Source of the DNA: UBA668 sp043740085 | GTDB lineage: Bacteria; Actinomycetota; Acidimicrobiia; Acidimicrobiales; Ilumatobacteraceae | Direction of reading: 5' to 3' | Length of the DNA: 6,263 nt | Assembly: GCA_043740085.1 (NCBI GenBank) | Contig: JAYUCY010000144.1 | Span: forward strand, 1 to 6,263 | In this document: positions 1-4,732 of the stretch, piece after piece | Position numbering within the stretch: the first letter of the stretch is position 1 | Layout: each line of letters starts with the position of its first letter | Program-made: the position numbers and the translations under genes | Notes under the pieces: model-generated | What the model saw: the letters and a program-made list of their open reading frames with translations, nothing else | Databases searched by the model: none | What the model was told of the DNA's origin: nothing

Positions 1-429
1 GCCGACGTCTACATCGAGCACACGCTGCTGGATCTGATCCGCCTACGGACACTCAGCGCCACGCTCAAGGGTCAACAGCCGGGACCGGAGGCGAGCATCC
101 GCAAGCTGCTCGCCGACGAGCACGGCCAGCACGTCATGGCGCTCGCCCGCGACTACATCGGCGCCGCCGGAATGCTGGCGGGTGGCGACGGTCAGGCCTT
201 CGTGCCCGGCACCGACACCAAGAGCCTCGGCCCCGACAAGCCTGATGGCGGATTGATGCACGCCGGTTGGTACGACGGGTTCATGTTCAGCCAGGCACTC
301 ACCATCGGCGGCGGCACGTTCGCCGTGCAGCGCAACATCATCGCCGAGCGAGTGCTGGGCCTGCCGCACGATGTCGACGTTTCGAAGGGTCTCAGTTGGG
401 CTCAGGCACAACGAGCGGTCCCGGCGTGA
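1..429 (+). CDS. Acyl-CoA dehydrogenase, C-terminal part (5' truncated by window edge)
   Basis: The frame is open from base 1 to a TGA at 427-429, giving 142 residues of a protein that begins upstream of the window. It is the C-terminal all-alpha domain of an FAD-dependent acyl-CoA dehydrogenase, which oxidises acyl-CoA to 2-enoyl-CoA. The signs are GPEASIRKLLADEHGQ (about residues 28-43) and the terminal block GGGTFAVQRNIIAERVLGLP (about 103-122), where QRN and AERVLGLP are family hallmarks. In MCAD-type enzymes the catalytic Glu sits just before the GT of this block; here that position is Gly (about residue 104). Either the base lies elsewhere, as in isovaleryl-CoA dehydrogenase, or this is the non-catalytic partner of a heteromeric enzyme like the actinobacterial steroid FadE pairs. 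The internal ATG at 136 is not the start, because homology continues upstream of it. The stop overlaps the next start by one base, so the two genes are probably cotranscribed. Substrate unknown. Confidence 0.93.
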   Translation, partial: ADVYIEHTLLDLIRLRTLSATLKGQQPGPEASIRKLLADEHGQHVMALARDYIGAAGMLAGGDGQAFVPGTDTKSLGPDKPDGGLMHAGWYDGFMFSQALTIGGGTFAVQRNIIAERVLGLPHDVDVSKGLSWAQAQRAVPA

Positions 430-1544
430 TGACCGACTGGCTCGCTGCCGCAGATCGTGTGGCTGTGGTGGCAGCGGCCCACGCGGCGGAGGGTGAGCAG
501 CTACGGCGATTGCCGACCGCAGTAGTTGACGCAATGCGTACCGAGGGTGTGCAGCGGATGTGTGTGCCCACGGTGTACGGCGGACCCGAGCTGGATGCGC
601 CGACCATCCTGCAGGTCATCGAGCGGATCGCTGCAGCCGATGGTGCGGCGGGTTGGTGCACCATGATCGCCACCACCACATCGCTGTTCAGTCACTACGT
701 GCAGCCCGATCGTGCACGCGAAATCTGGGGCGACGCGGCCAACTTCACCGGGGGTGTGTTCGCCCGCAACGCGAAAGCCGTAAAGGTTGCTGGCGGTTTT
801 CGGGTGACAGGTGCGTGGATGTGGGGCAGTGGCACTCAGCACTGTCAGTGGATCACGGGCGGCGCCACCGGCGATGGCTTCAGCGGATCGATGTGGTTCA
901 CACCCGAGCAGGTGGCCTTCGACGACACGTGGCACACTTCCGGCCTTCGTGGCACGGGCAGCACTGACTTTCACGTCGTCGATGCGTTCGTGCCCGACGA
1001 CCTCGCAACACAACCACAGGTGACCGGCCCGCAGGTTGATTCGCCGTTCGGCGCCTTTCCCGACCTGACCTTTCTTGCAGTCGGTGTGGCTGCCGCTGGG
1101 CTGGGTATTGGCCGCCACGCGCTGGACGCCATCGTCGAGCTCGGCACCGAGAAGCGGCCACAGTTCAGCACGCGAACCATCAGCCAATCCGGCGTCGCAC
1201 AAGCCGAGTTGGCACGTGCGGAGGCGGCATTGCGGAGCGCCCGGGCATTTCTTCTCGACGAGGTCTCGCAGGCGTGGGCGACCGCGGTCGCAGGTGGCGT
1301 GATTGATGTCGCGGCACGCGGCCGCATGCGCTTGGCCGGCGCACACGCGGCGGAGGCTTCGGTGTTGGCCGCAAACACGGCGTACACACTTGGTGGTGGC
1401 ACGTCCATCTTCGAGAAGAGTCCGCTGCAGCGCTGCCTGCGCGATGCGCACGTCGTGACGCAGCACATCATGGTCGCGCCGCGGCTGTACGAGACTCTCG
1501 GCAAACTCCACTTCGGCATCGACATCGATGCCGCAATGATCTGA
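429..1544 (+). CDS. Acyl-CoA dehydrogenase-fold flavoprotein, monooxygenase (HsaA/DszC-like) branch
   Basis: The predicted protein has 371 residues. The ATG at 429 overlaps the previous stop (TGATG). The frame is open further upstream to an ATG at 267, but that stretch lies inside the previous gene and shows no homology, so 429 is preferred. Visible in order are an N-terminal helical region ending in the loop MCVPTVYGG (44-52), a GAAGW motif (72-76), the beta-barrel middle with GFRVTGAWMWGSG (123-135) and LRGTGSTDFHVVDAFVP (173-189), and a C-terminal helical domain ending in LRDAHVVTQHIMV (337-349). The GTGS-D-F pattern and the late RDxHV..QH block are typical of the type-2 C-terminal domain (PF08028-like). 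That group contains two-component flavin-dependent monooxygenases such as HsaA and DszC, as well as less studied dehydrogenase-like proteins. Such monooxygenases use reduced flavin supplied by a separate reductase; a nitroreductase-family gene lies about 1 kb downstream. The exact reaction cannot be read from sequence. The family call is firm, the monooxygenase role is inferred. Confidence 0.9.
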   Translation: MTDWLAAADRVAVVAAAHAAEGEQLRRLPTAVVDAMRTEGVQRMCVPTVYGGPELDAPTILQVIERIAAADGAAGWCTMIATTTSLFSHYVQPDRAREIWGDAANFTGGVFARNAKAVKVAGGFRVTGAWMWGSGTQHCQWITGGATGDGFSGSMWFTPEQVAFDDTWHTSGLRGTGSTDFHVVDAFVPDDLATQPQVTGPQVDSPFGAFPDLTFLAVGVAAAGLGIGRHALDAIVELGTEKRPQFSTRTISQSGVAQAELARAEAALRSARAFLLDEVSQAWATAVAGGVIDVAARGRMRLAGAHAAEASVLAANTAYTLGGGTSIFEKSPLQRCLRDAHVVTQHIMVAPRLYETLGKLHFGIDIDAAMI

Positions 1545-1562
1545 CCACGCCTCACATTTGGC

Positions 1563-1616
1563 GAACCTGTCGCGGGACTCACCACCATTCCTGGAGGTCG
1601 CGGACGCGACAGGTTC
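1563..1616. repeat. Hairpin repeat, copy 1 (perfect 12-bp arms)
   Basis: GAACCTGTCGCG (1563-1574) is the exact reverse complement of CGCGACAGGTTC (1605-1616). Inside lies a second stem, ACCACCA (1581-1587) against TGGAGGT (1592-1598), with one A-A mismatch and a TTCC loop (1588-1591). A local alternative pairing, GTCGCG (1597-1602) with CGCGAC (1605-1610), also exists. A second copy begins 77 bases downstream; their first 37 bases differ at one position only. There is no T-tract, so an ordinary intrinsic terminator is unlikely. An interspersed palindromic (REP/MITE-like) element is the best description. Confidence 0.85.
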
Positions 1617-1639
1617 AAGGCCGGGCCTTGGGTCGGGTC

Positions 1640-1693
1640 GAACCTGTCGCGGGTCTCACCACCATTCCTGGAGGTCATACCCGCGACAGGAAC
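1640..1693. repeat. Hairpin repeat, copy 2 (perfect 12-bp arms)
   Basis: CCTGTCGCGGGT (1643-1654) is the exact reverse complement of ACCCGCGACAGG (1679-1690), and C1639-G1640 can pair with C1693-G1694 beyond a two-base A-A mismatch. The inner stem ACCACCA (1658-1664) with TGGAGGT (1669-1675), and its TTCC loop, are identical to copy 1. The left half (1640-1676) matches 1563-1599 with one change, A1577 to T1654. That T pairs with A1679, which extends this copy's stem inwards. The element ends about 17 bases before the GTG start of the downstream crotonase gene, so it would lie in or next to that gene's leader. Confidence 0.85.
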
Positions 1694-1709
1694 GAGAAGT
1701 GGACGGCGT

Positions 1710-2510
1710 GTGCGGCGCTACGGTCGTGTCGTGAAGGCGATTCATCTCGAACGGCACGGCCACGTACTCACCGTCACCCTGCGCCATCCTGCATCGCCGG
1801 TCAATGCGGTGGATGCGCTGCTGCATCACGAGTTCGGGGAGCTGTTCCGAGCGTTGAAGCGCGAGCGCGAGGCTCGGGCAATCGTGTTGGTGGGCGAGGG
1901 GAAGGCATTCAGCGCGGGCGGCGACTTCGGCTGGTTCCCGGAGCTGCGCAACATGGCGGCGCTCGACGAACTCCGCCGCGACGCGAAGCAGATGATCTGG
2001 GACCTTCTGGACGTCGAGGTGCCGATCGTGTGCGGGCTGAACGGGTCGGCAGCGGGTCTCGGCGCGTCGATCGCTCTGCTGTGCGATCTGATCGTGATGA
2101 GCGAGCGCGCGGTGATCATCGACCCCCACGTCAACGTCGGATTGGTAGCCGGCGACGGTGGCGCCGTTGTGTGGCCGTTGCTGCTTGGCCCGCTCGCGGC
2201 GAAACGTCACCTGCTGCTTGGCGAGCCACTCACGGCCGTCGACGCGTTGCGACTCGGCGTTGCCAGCGAAGTCTGCGCGCCGGCGGAGGTTCGCGTGCGA
2301 GCGACCGCATGGGCGCAACGGATTGCTGCGCAGCCGCCGCTGGCGGTGAAGGGAACCAAGCAGGCCATCAATGCACAGCTGAAGCAGGCACTGCTGACCA
2401 GCTTCGATCTTTCGACAGCGCTGGAGATCCCGTGCTTCCTGTCGCACGATCACAAGGAAGCCATCGATGCGCTGCAAGAGAAGCGCCCGCCGATCTACGA
2501 GGGACGATGA
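1710..2510 (+). CDS. Enoyl-CoA hydratase/isomerase (crotonase) family protein
   Basis: The predicted protein has 266 residues from GTG 1710. An alternative GTG at 1731 would start it at MKAIHLERHG, closer to the usual N-terminus; 1710 is chosen for its weak GAGAAG site, and the choice is uncertain. The crotonase fold is shown by GKAFSAGGDFGWF (64-76, first oxyanion-hole loop), GLNGSAAGLGASIALLCDL (109-127, second oxyanion-hole loop) and DPHVNVGLVAGDGG (138-151). Family members hydrate, isomerise or cleave acyl-CoA thioesters. The two glutamates used by classical enoyl-CoA hydratase (Glu144 and Glu164 of the rat enzyme) align with Ser120 and His140 here, while Asp149 is present in the GDGG turn. 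Simple syn-hydration is therefore doubtful, and isomerase, hydrolase or another crotonase chemistry is possible. The last four bases overlap the next gene (ATGA), suggesting translational coupling with the nitroreductase. Confidence 0.92.
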   Translation: MRRYGRVVKAIHLERHGHVLTVTLRHPASPVNAVDALLHHEFGELFRALKREREARAIVLVGEGKAFSAGGDFGWFPELRNMAALDELRRDAKQMIWDLLDVEVPIVCGLNGSAAGLGASIALLCDLIVMSERAVIIDPHVNVGLVAGDGGAVVWPLLLGPLAAKRHLLLGEPLTAVDALRLGVASEVCAPAEVRVRATAWAQRIAAQPPLAVKGTKQAINAQLKQALLTSFDLSTALEIPCFLSHDHKEAIDALQEKRPPIYEGR

Positions 2511-3202
2511 CTTCCATGAACGACGGCATCGCCAACTCCACGACTATCGAAGCGATCATGACCACACGGGCGATACGCCGTTTCAGCGATCGGCCGGTGG
2601 CGGACGCCGATATCGAGACCTGTTTGAAGGCCGCGCAGCAGGGCCCCAGCGGCGGGAATGTGCAGCCGCAGCAGTACGTGGTGGTGACGGATGCAGTCGT
2701 GCGCGACCAGGTCGGCTTGATGTACCAGCGTGCGTACCACCGCTACGAAAAGTCGCTGCCGGAGCCGACGGCATTTCCCGACGAGACCCAGGCCGCGGCG
2801 TGGCGCCGCACCCGCGACGCCAGCCATCACCTGGCCGACCATCTCGGTGAAGTGCCCGCACTCGTGTTGTTTCTGCAGCCGATCATTCCTTGGGGTTCAC
2901 GCGATGAGGACGGGCCGATGGACATTGGCCGGCTGGACGCCAGCGTGTATCCGGCGGTGCAGAACTTCTGTCTCGCAGCGCGTTCGCTGGGGCTCGGGAC
3001 GGCCCTGACGACGGTCATCCGCATCCATTCGGCCGAGGTGCTGACACTGCTCGGCGTTCCCACCCGCGATGACGGAAGCCCACGTTTCGAGATCGCCGCG
3101 TTAGTGCCCGTGGGCTATCCGCTGGGCAAGTTCGGCGTGGCGTCACGGAAACCCGCCGCAGCGGTCACGCACTGGAACCGCTGGGGCGACAAGCGTCGCT
3201 GA
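2507..3202 (+). CDS. Nitroreductase-family FMN-dependent oxidoreductase
   Basis: The predicted protein has 231 residues from ATG 2507, which overlaps the crotonase stop by four bases. GAGGGA at 2499-2504 is a good ribosome site but sits very close; the ATG at 2516 is a spaced alternative that removes three residues. Nitroreductase-fold marks are TTRAIRRFSDRPV (19-31, the N-terminal FMN-phosphate loop), GPSGGNVQPQQYVVV (46-60, flavin and dimer region), LGLGTAL (161-167) and PVGYPLGKF (201-209, C-terminal flavin contact). These enzymes are usually dimers that use NAD(P)H to reduce nitro groups, quinones, enones or flavins. The natural substrate is not evident. Coupling to an acyl-CoA gene argues for a catabolic step or flavin supply rather than detoxification, but this is inference. 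A terminator-like hairpin follows 11 bases after the stop. Confidence 0.92.
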   Translation: MTSMNDGIANSTTIEAIMTTRAIRRFSDRPVADADIETCLKAAQQGPSGGNVQPQQYVVVTDAVVRDQVGLMYQRAYHRYEKSLPEPTAFPDETQAAAWRRTRDASHHLADHLGEVPALVLFLQPIIPWGSRDEDGPMDIGRLDASVYPAVQNFCLAARSLGLGTALTTVIRIHSAEVLTLLGVPTRDDGSPRFEIAALVPVGYPLGKFGVASRKPAAAVTHWNRWGDKRR

Positions 3203-3213
3203 ACCGACAGCTG

Positions 3214-3240
3214 CTACGCCGACGCGCCGTCGTAGGACTT
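3214..3240 (+). terminator. Possible terminator hairpin after the nitroreductase gene
   Basis: CGACG (3220-3224) pairs with CGTCG (3228-3232) around a CGC loop, and CTA (3214-3216) can pair with TAG (3233-3235) across a three-base bulge. GGACTTT follows, which is a poor T-tract. The stem is short, so this is a weak candidate. It would close the crotonase-nitroreductase unit. Confidence 0.3.
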
Positions 3241-3463
3241 TCGGCCGATGCAGAAGCGACCCGGCGATCTCCATCCTCATTCGTTCGCCCAGCGAGAGAT
3301 TGCGCACTGGCTTGCGCACCAAATCTCCCAGGTCGAGCAGCTCCATCAGCTCATCGCGCAGGTGCTCGAAATCGTTTCGTGGGATGCGGTAGATAGCGCG
3401 GTTCAGCTCGAACGAGTCCATAGCCGGGAGGACCCATTGCAGTTCATCATGCCCGATGCCAGC
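3233..3463 (-). pseudogene. Internal fragment of an ABC-2-type transporter ATP-binding protein (relic)
   Basis: Read on the - strand from about 3463 to 3233, the translation contains LQWVLPAMDSFELNRAIYRIP, followed by LMELLDLGDLVRKPVRNLSL and GERMRMEIAGSLLHRPKVL. This is the middle of an ABC ATPase of the ABC-2 export class: the D-S-F-E-L...IYRIP segment after the Q-loop, the ABC signature LSLGER (3281-3298), and SLLHRPKVL, which normally runs straight into the Walker B motif. Here homology stops after KVL at 3233 and the frame continues as unrelated residues antisense to the nitroreductase tail. There is no Walker A, Walker B or start region. About 77 of the usual roughly 300 or more residues remain, so no functional ATPase is possible. 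It appears to be the leftover of a deletion or rearrangement. The + strand is open opposite it, which creates a false N-terminal extension for the P450. Confidence 0.8.
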
Positions 3464-3493
3464 GCGCCGACGTTGGTGTGTTATTCCACCCTC

Positions 3494-4702
3494 GTGACCA
3501 CGACCGACGGACGGCCCTCAGTTGGCCGACTCACCTTCGACCTGTTGGACCCGACCCTTTATCAGGACAGCGATCGTATGCACGCGGCGTTCACCTGGAT
3601 GCGTGCCAACGAGCCGGTGTACCGCGACCAGCGCAACGGACTGTGGGGCATCACTCGCCACGCCGACCTGCAAGAGGTCGAGCGGCGGAGCTCGATCTTC
3701 CTCAGCGGCCAGGGCTACCGGGCGGTGTGGTCCCCTGACGAGATCAACATGATCGCCCAGGACGACCCACGCCACCGCCAGCAGCGGATGCTGGTGCAAG
3801 GCGACCTCACCGGCGCTGCGACCGCGGCCCGGAAGCCGGCAATCGATGCGATGACCACCGCGCTCATCGACGAAGCGCTGGCAGCAACGGAGATGGAAGT
3901 CGTGAACGCGATCTCCGGCCAACTTCCGGCTCGCCTCACCTGCCAGCTGCTGGGCTTTCCCGAGACGATGTGGCGAGAGATGAAGAGTTGGAGCGAGCGC
4001 TTGATGCGCATCGACATGCGTGAGCGCGACGGCGACACCTTCACCGAGTTCATCGACGCGAACATGGAATTCGTGGGTGCACTGGTACCCCTCGCGCAAG
4101 AACGGGCCGGCTGCCCGGCGCACGACCTGATCAGCACCTGGGTACACGCCAAGATCGACGACGAGCCGCTGCCGCCGGCCGCCATCGTGCACGAGGTGGG
4201 ACTCTTCATCAGTGGCGGCGCGGAGACCACCCGCACCGCAATCAGCCATGGGCTGCGTGACTTCGTCGACCACCCCGATCAGTGGGAGGCAATGGCCGCC
4301 GATCCGTCGCTCGTGGCGGGCGCGGTCGAGGAGATACTTCGCTGGGTCACTCCGCTCAACAACATGTTCCGACGGGCCGGGGCCGATGCAGAGGTTGGCG
4401 GTCAGGCAATCCGTCGTGGCGACCGGATCATCATGCTGTACCCCTCGGCGAACCGAGACGAGGCTGTCTTCGTCGATCCGTTCACGTTCGACATTCGCCG
4501 CAGCCCGAACCCGCAGATCGCATTCGGTTTCGGCACTCACCTGTGCATCGGTACGCACCTCGCGCGGACGACGCTGCAGGCAGTGTTCGGGCAACTTTCG
4601 CAACGCATCACCGACCTGCGCGTGGTCAGCGAACCAGACGTGGAGCCGAACATCTTCGCGCGCGCCGTACGCAGTTTTGGGTTGGGTTACGCGGTTCGTT
4701 AG
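3494..4702 (+). CDS. Cytochrome P450, CYP142/CYP125-like (putative steroid side-chain oxidase)
   Basis: The predicted protein has 402 residues from GTG 3494. The frame is open back to ATG 3248, but that stretch is antisense to the ABC relic. Homology starts at FDLLDPTLYQ, so GTG 3494 (ATG 3450 as alternative) gives the normal bacterial P450 length. No strong ribosome site is visible. P450 marks are DDPRHRQQR (90-98, C helix, His94 and Arg98 for the haem propionates), SGGAETTR (240-247, I helix for oxygen activation), EILR (280-283, the ExxR motif) and FGFGTHLCIG, with Cys351 as the haem thiolate. The GGxETTR I helix, the WMRANEPVYRD segment near the N-terminus and the FGFGTH haem loop resemble, from memory, mycobacterial CYP142/CYP125, which oxidise the cholesterol side-chain end. 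It is a soluble class needing ferredoxin and reductase, neither of which is in the window. The P450 call is firm; the substrate is inferred. Confidence 0.94.
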   Translation: MTTTDGRPSVGRLTFDLLDPTLYQDSDRMHAAFTWMRANEPVYRDQRNGLWGITRHADLQEVERRSSIFLSGQGYRAVWSPDEINMIAQDDPRHRQQRMLVQGDLTGAATAARKPAIDAMTTALIDEALAATEMEVVNAISGQLPARLTCQLLGFPETMWREMKSWSERLMRIDMRERDGDTFTEFIDANMEFVGALVPLAQERAGCPAHDLISTWVHAKIDDEPLPPAAIVHEVGLFISGGAETTRTAISHGLRDFVDHPDQWEAMAADPSLVAGAVEEILRWVTPLNNMFRRAGADAEVGGQAIRRGDRIIMLYPSANRDEAVFVDPFTFDIRRSPNPQIAFGFGTHLCIGTHLARTTLQAVFGQLSQRITDLRVVSEPDVEPNIFARAVRSFGLGYAVR

Positions 4703-4732
4703 GTCGGCGGCGGGGCGCTACTCTGCGCCGCC
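4695..4732 (+). promoter_or_regulatory. Possible leaderless promoter for the acyl-CoA synthetase gene
   Basis: TACTCT (4719-4724) fits the actinobacterial -10 pattern TAnnnT and lies eight bases before the ATG at 4733. That would place the transcript start at or within about two bases of the start codon. TTCGTT (4695-4700) is a loose -35 match at 18-base spacing. No ribosome site precedes the ATG, consistent with a leaderless transcript. The same bases form a hairpin, GGCGC (4714-4718) with GCGCC (4725-4729), so the -10 would sit in its loop. The alternative is simple readthrough from the P450 gene 30 bases upstream. Confidence 0.3.

Larger units (their letters stand above)
1545..1709. other. 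Non-coding spacer holding both hairpin repeats
   Basis: This is the 165-base gap between the monooxygenase-like gene and the crotonase gene. About two thirds of it is the two hairpin repeats. The remaining bases (1545-1562, 1617-1639, 1694-1709) show no convincing promoter. GAGAAG at 1694-1699 is a weak ribosome-site candidate for the GTG at 1710. Whether transcription continues through from the upstream pair of genes cannot be told from sequence. Confidence 0.7.

Noticed and set aside
501..1511. Long - strand open frame opposite the monooxygenase-like gene
   Set aside because: It is a shadow of the high-GC + strand gene and has no recognisable domain; the + strand reading has clear family motifs.
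1605..1620. Copy 1 of the repeat as an intrinsic terminator for the upstream gene
   Set aside because: No T-tract follows the stem on either strand, and the copy is duplicated just before another gene; termination cannot be excluded but is not supported.
971..1678. - strand open frame whose first residues come from repeat copy 2
   Set aside because: Its start lies within the hairpin repeat and the rest is antisense to the monooxygenase-like gene; no family features.
1563..1693. Repeat pair as a CRISPR array
   Set aside because: There are only two copies, each a long hairpin with a conserved loop, and no regular unique spacers or cas genes are nearby.
1628..2506. Upstream extension of the nitroreductase frame to an ATG at 1628
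   Set aside because: It runs through the repeat and the whole crotonase gene in another frame, with arginine-rich low-information sequence; nitroreductase homology begins near 2507.
3518..4603. Long - strand open frame opposite the P450 gene
   Set aside because: It is antisense to a P450 with all its diagnostic motifs and shows no protein family features of its own.
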